From assembly GCA_023678885.1 (NCBI GenBank), contig CM042986.1, positions 2,108,001-2,172,000 of the forward strand: a stretch of 64,000 bases of DNA. The letters are read 5' to 3'. A model generated the notes under the pieces. The model did not search any database. It worked only from the letters and a program-made list of their open reading frames with translations, and was not told the DNA's origin. Made by a program: the position numbers and the translations under genes. Positions 12,301 to 23,684 of the stretch are shown here, piece after piece (the stretch's first letter is position 1; each line of letters opens with the position of its first letter). This DNA comes from Pogostemon cablin. Its lineage: Eukaryota > Streptophyta > Magnoliopsida > Lamiales > Lamiaceae.

Positions 12301-13429
12301 TACAACAAACATTGAGGTAAATGTTCTTGAATTAATAGAGATAAACTGGCCATAAATTTTCTTGGTGTCTCATTTTTTATTAAAAAAAAGATTTGTGTCA
12401 TTGTACTTGTATTTTTTTATTTTTGAATTGAGCAGTTGCAGTCCTTTTGGTTTAATCTCATAACCTGCATTCTCTGATACTTTGAAAATACCTTTTAAAT
12501 AAATAAATAAATTATTTTTTATCTTGGTTTACTGCATGTGCAGGAGTTGGAAAGAAGAATTGAGAACTTTTTATTGTGACTCACGCCAGCCTGCTGGTAT
12601 TGCTTTGAAATACTTGCATATCATAAAATTGCTTGGTAAGGCATGGGGATGTTCATTTCAGAGAAATATCTGGTTCAAGAACATAGGTGGTTTGGAAGTT
12701 TTGTTGGGTAAAATGGAAAGGAAGCTTAAAGAAATGCTGTGTCGGTGCATTGGCCTGAGCATTGAGGGAAAACTACATATACTAGAGCTACTGCTACTGA
12801 TGTATACTTTGAGATTGTCTTGTGGAGGTATCTTTTGTCTTCAGGATTACAGCGAACTGAAGGGTGTACTTCGCCATATTGAAAATCTTTGTAAAAGGGG
12901 GTCAATTGAAGTCTCTCATTTTGTAGTTGAGCTTCAGAATCTATCGTATGGAATTGGCAACTCTGAAGATGGGGCCATGCACAAGTTAGATGCTCTTTGG
13001 AATTCTCTTAAGCTTTTCTCTCTCAAGCCTATCATGTTTTCAGACGATCTCAAGTACCTTGATGCAGAAGTGGAAGTATTTGATCCTCTTCCTTTTATTC
13101 CAGGGATGCCTGTTGGTATACCATTGGATGTCACATTGCACAATATTTCTAGTGAAACCAGATTATGGCTTGCAATTACTCTTGGTGAAAAATCGACTCA
13201 GTTTTTCTTTTTCGATTTACATGAATTTGGAGACTGCATTGAAATTAGAAAATTTAAATATATTGCTCCTTTCCTAAGGACGCCCAAGGTGAAACACCTA
13301 TTATTGAAGATTTCTATTGTTGTGGAATGCTTGTCTGAGTATCAACACTTAAATCATTGTAAAGCACCTAAGCATGGACTTATCTACCTCTTTGAAGCAA
13401 AAGAAGTTCATCTATCTGTGGCTATTTAG
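9316..13429 (+). pseudogene. SIEL: SIEL / Integrator subunit 4-like HEAT-repeat gene, broken copy
   Basis: The family consists of HEAT/ARM-repeat proteins related to INTS4; Arabidopsis SIEL interacts with SHORT-ROOT. Recognisable exons are 9316-9740, 10273-10505, 10731-10922, 11476-~11720, 11840-12316 and 12544-13429, with good GT-AG introns. Signature stretches are VRDMDVETRIAAFDALRKI, VRRSACHAVQMLMVHSAKF and the C-terminal PFIPGMPVGIPLDVTLHNIS. Damage: exon 1 jumps at about 9659 from SLLDDSLFSTLF to CEWGQLLVALNPDE in another frame, missing roughly 95 residues of the family. A 1-nt shift lies at about 10382 (ALSKR to LAATKEKSFPG). About 30 residues are lost or scrambled after 11620. A shift occurs near 12100-12145. 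The last exon is intact. Retained introns indicate decay of a normal or duplicated gene rather than a retrocopy. Confidence 0.82.
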
Positions 13430-14494
13430 GATTAAGTAGTTGTTGGGATTCGATGTTTCTTTAGTGAAATGGTGTAATAACTCAAAATTTTTATTTTATT
13501 TATATATGAATGAATATTTATTTATTTTTTTACAAGATTACAATTGGCGTTCTCTTTACGTTACAATTTTCATTATTTGATATCATTCTCTCTTTTCATT
13601 CCGATCGAAATACAATAAAAGTGAGGCTATTCTCTCGTTTCATATTCAAATGTTTACTTTATATGAAACACACGCGGCGCAGGTTAGTTGGATGTTCGCC
13701 TTCTATGACTGTCTCTATTTAATAAATAAATGTTAATTCCTGTAATATAAATCAATTAAAAGTATTGACAAGCCCAATCATCAATATGGGCTTAAGAATG
13801 GAACCCTTCGTAGATGGGCCTAAAAAATAATTGCATATGGGTGGTCTGAAGTATTCCTGATCACTCGTGAAATTAATTGTGTTGTTGAGATTTTGTAAGC
13901 TCAATCATTTTCAATAATTTGAAAAAATTGAATCTTAAAATGAGAGATGGAAGTGGGAAAATGATACGTGGCAAATAGGATTACAAACTTAATTCATTAT
14001 ATAAATATATGAACATACACATCCTCTTAGTATACAATGATTAATCATTACTAAGTTATAAGCAATACACACATTAAACACAATAGCATATACAGTATAA
14101 TATGAATGATAATAGAAGATTCTAATTTACTATTATCTATAAAAAGAGAAAAACCAAATTTATATTCCAAAAGTAGAAATTTGGACACTTTGCTTTAAAG
14201 GGTGAATTTACCAGTTTATTGTTATATATTCATACCAGAAGCCAAAGGGGGATTCTTCATCTTCTGCATTCTCATACTTTATTATTAATAATAACAACAC
14301 TAATATAATGTAAAAAAAAACAAAAAAAGGTAGTTACTATTCACTCAATTCAAAATTGGGATACTCACCCAAATCATATCACCACAATTATTCAGAGTTG
14401 AGACCCCTACCCACCCCACCCCCAAAACCCATTTCAGGACCCCTACTACTCTCTCGTCTCCTTCTCTGACCGCCATAAGCCCACACTCCAGAAA
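13430..14494. other. Intergenic: 3' flank of SIEL-like copy and promoter of PATL6-like gene
   Basis: No gene seen. Three TGGGCY-type motifs cluster at about 13768-13825 (AGCCCAAT, ATGGGCTT, ATGGGCCT). A poly-A-rich stretch lies at 14310-14330. The last 100 bases before 14495 are C-rich, consistent with a 5' untranslated leader. Confidence 0.6.
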
Positions 14495-16153
14495 ATGGAA
14501 GCAACCTCTCCATCTCCATTTCACCTGCAACAGAACCAGACCCCTCAATCCTCCCCAAATCCCATGAAGAAAAGCTTAATGGCTTCACTAATGGAGGCCA
14601 CAGCAGTCCGCGCACCTTCCTTCAAAGAAGACACCTACTTCTCCTCCCACCTCAAAAACTCCGAGAAGAAAGCCCTCCAGCTCCTCAAAGACCGCCTCAT
14701 GTCCACCCACGGCCCTGATTCCATGTGGGGCATTCCTCTGTTATCCAGTACGGACGACAGAGGCGACGTCCTGCTCCTCAAGTTCCTCCGAGCAAGAGAT
14801 TTCCGAGTCCAGGATGCTCTCACCATGCTCCTTAACTGCTTGGCCTGGCGAAAGGACTTCCAAGCCGACGTCGTTTTGGAGGAGGACTTGGGCTTTAAGG
14901 ACCTCGAAGGAGTCGTGGCTTACATGCATGGCTGTGACAGAGAAGGACACCCTGTTTGCTACAATGCTTATGGAGTTTTTAAGGATAAGGAGATGTACGA
15001 GAAGATCTTCGGAGATGACGAGAAATTGATGAGGTTTTTGAGGTGGAGAGTGCAGGTTCTTGAGAGAGGGATTAAGCTTCTGCATTTTAAACCTGGTGGA
15101 GTTAATTCCATTATACAAGTTACTGATCTTAAGGACATGCCTAAGAGAGAGCTTAGAACTGCTTCTAACCACATTCTTTCTCTGTTTCAAGATAATTACC
15201 CTGAAATGGTTGCAAGAAAGGTCACTCTTTTCATCTTCTTAATTCACTCATCATTTAATTATGGCTGATTAGAGATGGATTTTTTGATGCAGATCTTTAT
15301 GAATGTTCCTTGGTATTTCACTCTGATCTACTCCATGTTTAGTCCTTTTCTGACGCAAAGAACCAAGAGCAAGTTCGTGATATCCAAGGAAGGAAATGCT
15401 GCTGAGACACTTTACAAGTATGTTTTATTGTGACATGTTCGATCTGTTTTTAATGCTTTCGTATTTATCCATTTGTGGTATAAATCTTTTGCCATCTTCA
15501 TTTAATTCTCTGGTTTTATTGGTGCAGATATATCAGGCCTGAAGATGTTCCTGCTCAGTATGGCGGACTGAGTCGACCCGGTGATGTCCTGACCGGTCCG
15601 GCTAAACCGGCGTCCGAGTTCTCCGTAAAGAGTGGTGAAAAAGTGAACATTCAGATCGAGGGCATTGAGGTAATTGCACGGTTTTGAATTGGATTTTTGT
15701 TTTGTTTATGATGAAATAAGGCTGCTAAGACCTTTCTGAAAAGAAAATCTCTGGTACTATTGGCTAGTTGTCCGACCCTACGTTTCTTTAATCGGATTTT
15801 TTTGCACTTTTTGTCTCTTTACCTTGCCATCGGTGTTGCACACGAAATTAAATATTAATCCCAATTTAAAATTGGAAATTAATAAAATTATTTTTTATTT
15901 ATAGGGTGGTTCAACAATTATATGGGACATAGTGGTGGGAGGGTGGGAAGTGGAATACAGTGCCGAATTTGTGCCCAATGCTGAAAGCAGCTACACCATA
16001 GCGGTGGAGAAGCCACGGCGGATCGCCGCCGCTGAGGAGGCGGTTAACGACTCGTACACCGCCAGGGAAGCCGGAAAATTGGTGCTCTCTGTCGACAACG
16101 CCACCTCCAGAAAAAGAAAAGTGGCTGCTTATCGTTATATTGTCCGGAAATAA
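14495..16153 (+). CDS. PATL6: Patellin-6-like Sec14/GOLD phosphoinositide-binding protein
   Basis: Exons 14495-15220, 15293-15417, 15528-15669 and 15905-16153 join in phase to a 413-residue protein, the normal length for PATL6. Domains in order: a short variable N-terminus with KKSLMASLMEA and SFKEDTYF; a CRAL-TRIO N-lobe (LLKFLRARDFRVQDA, ~85-100); the Sec14 lipid-binding lobe (HPVCYNAYGVFKDKEMYEK, FKPGGVNSIIQVTDLKDMPK, then IFMNVPWYFTLIYSMFSPF); and a C-terminal GOLD domain (TIIWDIVVGGWEVEYSAEF) ending KVAAYRYIVRK. Patellins bind phosphoinositides at the plasma membrane and cell plate and act in vesicle traffic and auxin carrier localisation. The ATG at 14495 is the first in frame and matches the usual family start. 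No lesions seen. Confidence 0.95.
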
Positions 16154-16401
16154 ATGGAGTAGATTTATATAAATAGTATTTGCTGTTTTTTTCCTCCAGC
16201 TTTTATTTTAATGGAGTATCATTTTATTAATATTTCTGTTTCTACGTAATGTATGGATTCCAAATATAATGCACTTTTTTCATGCCTAATGTGTAAATGA
16301 GATGTAATTTCTACTTGTTAAAAAAAGAAAAGAAAAGTGATTTGTAGAATAGTGTGTATTTGACTAAATAAATTAACTTACTAATAATTCAGAATTACTA
16401 T

Positions 16402-17411
16402 AAGAACATCTGCATTGATTTTTTTTTTGGTTTAAACCTTAAACCAAAAATCAATTGAACCATCGTGGGAGGGAGTTTAAACCCGAAATTCTCTCTCCAC
16501 CCTTTTGACAGTTTATGCAGACAAACTGAGTTCATCCCATTAAACTGGGTTCATCCCTTTCACAGAAGCACTACCCAATCAAGTGGGCAGTGTAGTATAC
16601 GTGTTGCAAATATGTAGTATTGGAAAAGAAATTTGGGGGCCCACCACATTTATTGTTAAGAGTCTAAAAAATAAATTCATTCTGTAAAATTTATTTTATT
16701 TTTTTTTAAGTTAATGAAATCCCTCTGTAGTCACTCTATTCTATTTAATGATATTTTAAAAAAAATGAAGTTTTAATTTAATAAATTAATATAATAGTGA
16801 ATATTTATTGTTAAAAATAATTTATAAATTATCTGTAATTTATTATCTTACTTAAATTCAAAAAAGTACATTAAAAATAAAATATTATATAAAAAATAAA
16901 CTTAGATTCAATTAAAGTAAAATAAAAGATACATATGAATTAATAATAATAATAATAATAATAATAATTTATTGAGTAGGTGAAGGATATATTGGTAATT
17001 ATTTTTTATTAAATTTGGGGTGTGAAGGATATTGTGGGACGTATAAATGTAGAAAGTGTGAAGGGTATTGTGAGACGGAGGAAGTAAATGTTAACCAACA
17101 TTAATAATAATAATAATTTACACAAATTATATTAACGCTATTAAATTAGTGAGATAAGAAAAAAATTAAATACAATTTAGTTATTAATTAGTAAGATAAG
17201 AATAAATCAAATTATAATTTAAATGAAAATGTAAGAGTATTATATTTTGTTATATTATGTATAAAAAAAAGTGAAATTGTGGGTCCCATGAATAATTGGT
17301 TTAAATTGAGAAATAGATGTGGGTGTTAGTTGAGTTTAATAGAGAAATGTGTAATAATAAATTGAGGTGATATATTTGAGTTTAAATTGGTAACGAATCC
17401 GGATGCTCTAA
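16402..17411. mobile_element. ~1-kb non-autonomous terminal-inverted-repeat element
   Basis: The left edge AGAACATCTGCATT and the complement of the right edge, AGAGCATCCGGATTCG, form imperfect inverted ends of a type common in plant MITEs. Sub-terminal GGTTTAAACC-like and GAGTTTAAATTGG stretches also face each other. The interior is AT-rich, has a TAA/TAATAA microsatellite at 16941-16968 and no coding capacity. I could not define a clean target duplication, so the superfamily is open. Confidence 0.5.
16941..16968 (+). repeat. (TAA)n microsatellite
   Basis: About nine uninterrupted trinucleotide units of the TAA/AAT type lie inside the ~1-kb inverted-repeat element. Confidence 0.85.
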
Positions 17412-17439
17412 TTGAATACGTTGCATATCTATCTCCCAG

Positions 17440-17600
17440 TCAATGGCAGAGCCAGCATAGGACTAGGGGGCGTTGGCCCCCTGACCAATCACGTTTTTAT
17501 ATATAGTGTATATTAATATTACACTTTATATACGGTAGCTTAGTGGTTTAATACGTGTTTTATTTTCCTGATGGTACAGGGTCCGAATCCTGTTTAACAG
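17440..17600 (+). mobile_element. hAT-like element fragment with tRNA-like A and B boxes
   Basis: GGCAGAGCCAGCATAGGA, then a GGGGGCGTTGGCCCCC hairpin, resembles the end of hAT elements with CAGGGGCGGA-type termini. About 75 bases on, TAGCTTAGTGG (17536-17546) matches a tRNA/SINE A-box. GGTCCGAATCC (17580-17590) matches a B-box with one mismatch, separated by ~33 bases as in type 2 pol III promoters. No matching right terminus was found. It is not a foldable tRNA gene by eye. Confidence 0.55.
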
Positions 17601-18259
17601 TTATTTATTTATGAGTTGATATTAGGTACATCCGGGTGCAGAGTGTACCCATATATATATATATAATTTTTTATTCTATTTTGTATGCATCATATTCTAT
17701 TTTGTATACGTGTTTTTTAATAATTGTATATTTTTTTCACACTAAATTTTTCATTAAAAAAACTAGCATCCATCCATATGTATAACTTTTTATTCAATAG
17801 TGTATAAATGTTTTTTAATAATTGTAGTATTTTTTTACACTCAATTTTTCATTAAAAAAACTAACAATTAAATTGTACATTTTTGTTCATAATTATATAT
17901 GTTTTTGTTTATATTTGTATACGTTTTTTAAAGTGGGAGCACTCTATTTTAGGGTGCACAGTATAATTAGCCTTTATTTATTATTTTTTTCATTAATTAA
18001 GAGATATAATATTTTAATTGAGGTAAATGTAATTAATTATTTTATGTTAGTCTCATTTAACACAAAGAGAGATGTAAACTTTAATTTAAAACAAATTAAA
18101 AAGAAAAATATAAAAATGAAAAATCTAAATCTTAATATGAAACAATGAGAGTAAATAACATTCTATCCGTTCCAAATAAAAATTCACAATTACGGTAGAT
18201 ATGGAGTTTAAGAAAAATTTTACTTTTAGGAGTAGTTTGATATTTTTAGGTAATAAATA

Positions 18260-18482
18260 TTTCATCCGTCCGTCCCAAAGAGTCTTATTTTTTAATTTTG
18301 GTGTCCACTCCTAAGGTTTCATTTTCCTTTTTACACATATGAGACCCACATCCCCTCTAATACAATTAAAATATAGAACACACACACCCACTAATACAAC
18401 TAACCACTATACATTAAATAATAATACTTCTTAATCTACATGCAAAAGTAAAATGAGTTTCTTTGGACCGGGATGAATGAAG
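18260..18482. mobile_element. Stowaway-like (Tc1/mariner) MITE, 223 bp
   Basis: The left end TTTCATCCGTCCGTCCCAAA and the complement of the right end (TTTGGACCGGGATGAATGAAG) are inverted repeats of the Stowaway type. TA dinucleotides flank both ends (18258-18259 and 18483-18484), the mariner target duplication. Non-coding. Confidence 0.8.
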
Positions 18483-20388
18483 TAAATTATAAAGTAAATT
18501 ATGTAAATCGTAAAGGGGTGACAATTTTTTTGAAATTAAAGTCTATTTTAAGGGTTATTGATTTGCGTGTATTTCTTTATTTGCGGGTGTGAATTTGTTT
18601 ATGAGAGGGATAAAAATAGATAGTGTGAATTTATTTATGAGAAAGAAGATAAGGATGTCATATAGTAACATAATATATCCTAGTATTCATTTTATAAATT
18701 ATATTAATCTGATGTTATAATAATATACAAATTATTTTAAAGTTTTAAAAGATTGAACATTTTTTACCAGGAAGAAATTGACATTTTTCTTGCTTTCTAA
18801 AAATAAAGATAGATCAAGTCAAGTTTAACGTTTAAATTATTTTTAATTAAAGTCAACATTAAATAAGTCATGATATTCTTAGGAAGTAGTATAACAGATA
18901 AAGTATCTTAGGATCCTGTGTTAAAACTATAATGTTCTCTAAAACTTTTCAAAAATCAAGGAATTTATAGATTGTGAAGAATTTAATGGAAATTTAATAA
19001 TTAATAAAAGGACAATACTTATTTAAAATTGATCACTTTAAGGGAGACTTACTTTTTATAAAACATGTGGGGGTGGGTCTGTGAATGAAGACTTTTGAAG
19101 CACGTTGTCTGATTTTGTTTGGATGTGCCATGCGTGTTGGGTTGGGGATGGGGTGTTTGTTGATGTTAAAAGAGAAGAGTAAATTCAAGAAGGTAGATTG
19201 CTTGATTTTCAATCTCTGATATTGAGAACACGCTTCCATGGAAATCGTGAAAGCAATTTGGAAAAAAAAGTTGTCATGCTCTGGTGGGGATAGTTTAGGG
19301 GTCCTAAGACCATATGCTGCATCTCCATATTGCAATACACTTTTAGCTCCAGCAGTGTTGCATTTTAGGCTGCAAAATGAGGCAAAATGGGGCAAAACAC
19401 TGTAGCAGTTGCAAAGCATTTTTTTTATTTTTTTTTGTAACTAAATAATATGTATGTATGTGTGTGTTATATTTAAAAAATGGGTATGCGTATATTTTGT
19501 TTAAATAATTTAAAATAATATCAAAAAAGAAGATATATTGTTATTTTAAATTTTTGGGTAGAAAATGAAGTTAGTTGTTGGAGATGAACTATTAAGTTAA
19601 CTGCATTTTGGAGTTGAATGTGCTGTAAAATAGAGATGACTGTTGTAGATGACCTAATGCCTAGTGAAATTGGAGTTTTCTTATTTGCAACTTTTTTATT
19701 TTTCTTTAAATTTTGATAATTATCTAAGATATTTATTTGAATATTTTCAAATACTTAAATATTAAGAATTTTTTGTGTGCAAATTATATATCCATAATTG
19801 AGTAAAGTATTAATTTCGACTAAAAACTTTTTAGAAGATATAATATCTGTTTTAGTAATGATTGATTGTAGATAAAAAGATTTCAATTTGAATTTGTTAT
19901 TAATCATAGAAAATATACATATATATTTTTTCTTAATTAGCTTTCTAACGTATTGCTATAAATTCAAAATAATGGGCTTTCTTATCATCCCTCAGAATTT
20001 TGGATGGGTCTCTTCAGGATGCCGAACATGCGGGCCCCCTTATAGGTACCTGGGCCTTTGAATTTTGGGCCTAGATCGGGCTCAGAAACAAGTTCGATTA
20101 GATCTATATTTTAAACATGATGGAATAATACTCACTCTCTTCAAAATTTCAGTATCTTTCTAAAATAATTCTTCACACCTCCTTTATATTCTCGGAAAAA
20201 TAAACTATATACAACGATTTTATTATTTTAAAATCAAAATACATGAACTAGGATTAAATTAATTTACCATATATAATAAATTCTTGTAGTATTATTTTTC
20301 TTTGTTAATAAAATAAAATGCACCCGGAAAATGGTGTGGAAGGAGTAAAGGAGCAAAGGATAGAGTTGTTTATGGATCCAGAGTGGTG

Positions 20389-20436
20389 ACGTGTCAACAA
20401 CTGGCGGAGTGTGGCATACTACCCCTTCAACGTGTC
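20389..20436 (+). promoter_or_regulatory. Paired ABRE-like ACGTGTC motifs upstream of the aldo-keto reductase
   Basis: ACGTGTCAA occurs at 20389 and again at 20430, both in forward orientation, 103-150 bases before the ATG at 20539. ACGTGTC is the core of abscisic-acid response elements bound by bZIP factors. Paired ABREs are the usual functional arrangement, so drought or ABA induction is a fair inference. Confidence 0.5.
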
Positions 20437-20538
20437 AAACTCTGCATGCAAAAATTTCAATAAAAAAGAAAAGAAAAGAAAAAAAAAAGGATCCATATAT
20501 CTGTAATGAAATGAAGCATTGAGTGAGAAGAGAAAAAA

Positions 20539-21887
20539 ATGGCACAAGAAACGTTCACTCCTCATGATGAACAGGTGGAAACATTCAGGCTGTTGAGTGG
20601 CCATCGAATTCCTGCTGTCGGAATTGGCACCTGGAAGACTGATTCCCCCAGAGAATCGGTTCAGACAGCTCTTGTTGAGGTAATTAACATCTTCTTCCAT
20701 TGGTTAATTATGATTAATCCACTGTTTGATTAATGTTGTATGAAATGGATGGGTTGTAGGGTGGTTACAGGCATGTGGATACGGCGGCGCAGTACGGTGT
20801 TCAACCTGAGGTTGGAAAAGCGATCAAGGCAGCTATACATGCTGGAATTGAGAGGAGTAGTTTGTTTATTACATCCAAGATATGGTAATGTGTATATGTT
20901 TGTAGTAAATTAATATTTTTTCCCCCCAACCCCCCTGATCATGAAAATGTTGGGACGTGTAGGTGCACTGAGTTGTCACCAGAAAGAGTACGGCCTGCAC
21001 TGATGAAGACACTGAGTGAATTGCAGATTGACTACCTTGATCTCTATCTAGTAAGTGTTTAAGATGATATATTATGGGTTTTAATTAATGGGTGTTTATA
21101 TGTATATTTTGTTGGAGAAGATTCATTGGCCTTTTCGGCTGAGAGATGGGGCGAGTAGGCCACCAAAAGCAGGAGATGTTGTTGATTTCGACATGGAAGG
21201 TGTTTGGAGGGAAATGGAGAAACTTGTAACAGAGAACCATGTTAGAGATATTGGAATCTGCAATTTCAGCCTCAAAAAACTGGACAAATTATTGGCTTGT
21301 GCTAAAATAAAGCCTTCCGTTTGGCAGGTAGTCATCATAGAGACAAGAGTGTTGTATATGTATCCTGTGATCGATGAAATGACACCTCTGTTGTGATTGG
21401 ATTGCAGATGGAGATGCATCCTGGGTGGCGGAACGACAAGATGCTGGAGGCTTGTAAGAAGCATGGCATTCATGTTACTGTAAGATATATACACACTGAC
21501 ACACACAAGTGATGAATGTTGTTGAAATTAAGTAAAATGGGATGATTTTGGCAGGCGTACTCGCCTCTTGGATCGCAGGATGGGGGGCGTGATCTGGTTC
21601 ACGATCCCATGGTGGAGAGGGTTGCCATGAAATTGAACAAGAGTCCAGGGCAGGTGCTGGTGAGATGGGCAATTCAGAGGGGCACCAGCACCATCCCCAA
21701 GTCCAATCATGCTGATAGAATCAAAGAAAACATACATGTTTTCCAATGGCAAATCCCCCCACAGGATTTCCAAGCCCTCTCCACCATCTCCGATCAGAAA
21801 CGCATTTTGGACGGCGAAGACCTCTTCGTCAACAACGCCGACGGTCCTCTTAGAACCGCGGCCGACGTCTGGGATCATGAGGACTGA
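20539..21887 (+). CDS. NADPH-dependent aldo-keto reductase (AKR4-like)
   Basis: Exons 20539-20679, 20760-20884, 20963-21050, 21121-21327, 21408-21479 and 21555-21887 join in phase to 321 residues, typical of AKRs. The catalytic tetrad is visible: Asp in GYRHVDTA, Tyr in AAQYGVQPEVG, Lys in FITSKIW and His in LIHWP. Other marks are the N-terminal IPAVGIGTW, the mid GICNFSLKKLDKLL and the cofactor-side IPKSNHADRIKEN. Such enzymes reduce reactive aldehydes, ketones and sugars using NADPH in the cytosol or plastid; no clear transit peptide is seen. By position it looks like the counterpart of Arabidopsis At5g01670. The exact substrate cannot be read from the sequence. Confidence 0.93.
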
Positions 21888-22093
21888 AGAAACCAGCTCA
21901 GGCGATTCCTCTGTTTCACTAGTTTATATGGAGTATGTAATAATTATGAATTGTGTGGAAAACATGCAGGACAAGACAAGGATAGTATAGGCAGATGGAT
22001 ATGGATATAAGTATGTTTTAAAAACAAAACCTTTGTTGCATGAATCATCTTCCTCATATGTTGATATGTTGAAACTATTTACAAAGTGATGTG

Positions 22094-23684
22094 TTACTCT
22101 CCCACACTCTCAAGTTGCCTCCCAGGCCTTCTCTTCCTGGGACGATTCACCCACTGATCCTCCTCCCCCTCCGCCCTATAATTTAGAACTGTTTCAAGTG
22201 CATCCACACTGTTAACACTCCCCGTGTAGCTCCGCGCGTCCATATCCGGATAGCTCAAGTTGAACTGCATTTCCGACCACAATGTCTTCGACACGCGCTT
22301 GAAGAACAAGCACACAACGGCACAGTCGTCTATCTTCGAACGAGGGTACTTGTATCTCCACGCCCGGACCGCCTTCTCCACCACCGATCGGGCTGCTGAC
22401 GACCGATCTCTTGCAGACGCCACGATTTTTACTACTTCATCGTTCGATAACACATCCCATACCTGATCATTGCAACAAAATGAGCTAGAAATCATAGTGA
22501 ATGAGATGTATAGTGATTAGTAAAGGTGGTTTGTTTTTTTGGTACCCCATCAGTTGCTAGGACTACGAATTCATCTCTTTCTTTGATCTTTCTGCAAGTA
22601 ACTTGAGGAGTTGATATAAGACCATAGTCTTTCAGACAAAAATCTCCGAAAGATCTGGCCATTGCTAGACCAGGGCAATCTTCATTAGGCATCCATATCC
22701 TGTAAACATTCGGCTCTTCGTCCATCGCCAGAACTCGCCCTTGACAACTTCGTATCCTCTGAGCTTCGCCTACAAAACGAGAGGGTAAGCCACATTGCTG
22801 ACATTGCAGTACGACACGAATATGACATGATAATGAACCTGGTAGATTCGGTTTGAGATCAACTGTGAGCTGTTTGGAGATGAGTTGATTACTGTCATCC
22901 CTCGTGCAAAGAACAGCGCGAGAATCGCCTAAATTTGAGATTATCAAGTGTTCACCCTGTTGCAAAAAATGAGCAACATTATACATTGAATTCAACCATG
23001 TATCAATTGTAGTAATTCATATATATGTCAGTACTTTTTTTAAGACAGAGACTGATGTGGTGCCACTGCAATAGCTCTCAACTGAAGCATCTCTCTCAAG
23101 CTGTTCATCCATCTCGTGGTAGCACTTGATCAATCTAGCTTTCCATGATAGGTAGAGAGGATTCCTCGACTCCGGATCTTCGTTGCCATCGCTGTAGTCT
23201 TCAGCGTCAAGATCAAGAACAGCACCATCATTGCCATCAATATTAGGCTGTCTGTAGAACTTGGATATCTTCTCTGGTAAGAAATCGCGGAGATAATGCG
23301 ATACTTTATGGCCCTGTGGTCCATGTCCATCAAACACACCGCAGAAGAACACGTCTTTATCCCCTGAAAACCGCTGATACAAGACATTGATGCATTAAAA
23401 TCAAGAATTTATGATCATAACATGCATGCATGCATGCTTGCAGTTTTTACATTTTCACTGATGTAAAGAATTACCTCCCAAACAGTCATGGCATCTTGAT
23501 TGACCCCTTTCTTGCCCTGTTGGCTGTACATAGATATATATTTAGACGATCCCTGCAACCGAATACGTGCACCTGCATCGCCTTTCAATACGACCCCTCC
23601 ATCAAACTCTCTGTCTTCCTCCTGTTCCTCCACAAAGTAACCACCATAGTGGCCTCCTATATGACACGAACAGCATGCACCCAT
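22094..23684 (-). CDS. Protein phosphatase 2C (PP2C65/73-like)
   Basis: Reverse-strand exons 23475-23684, 23035-23373, 22839-22956, 22546-22769 and 22094-22462 join in phase to 419 residues. The N-terminus MGACCSCHIGG has Gly2 followed by cysteines, which suggests N-myristoylation and palmitoylation and hence membrane attachment. PP2C motifs in order: QGKKGVNQDAMTVWE, FFCGVFDGHGPQGHKV (metal-binding DGHG), YCSGTTSVSVL, LIISNLGDSRAVL, GLAMARSFGDFCLK, FVVLATDGVWDVLSNDEVV and KIDDCAVVCLFF. These provide the Asp residues that bind Mn/Mg. It dephosphorylates Ser/Thr; the substrate is unknown. It lies about 1.8 kb from the methyltransferase, the same neighbour relation as At5g01700/At5g01710. Confidence 0.93.

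Larger units (their letters stand above)
16154..20538. other. MITE-rich intergenic DNA
   Basis: No supported gene. It contains the elements listed separately. A further probable MITE spans about 19300-19660, where a left CATCTCCA-type sequence pairs loosely with GTTGGAGATGAAC and GTTGTAGATGACC on the right. A stretch at 17631-17965 has a CCGGGTGCA core at its left and GGGTGCACAGTAT at its right. The 128-residue open frame on the reverse strand near 19033-19419 lies in this MITE-like DNA and has no recognisable family. Confidence 0.6.

Noticed and set aside
17530..17600. A functional tRNA gene
   Set aside because: A- and B-box matches exist, but I could not find a clean acceptor stem or anticodon arm. 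The context is a hAT-like element.
19033..19419. 128-residue reverse open frame
   Set aside because: It lies in MITE-like intergenic DNA, has no recognisable domains, and part of it is simple repeat of GCAAAATG(A/G)GGC-type sequence.
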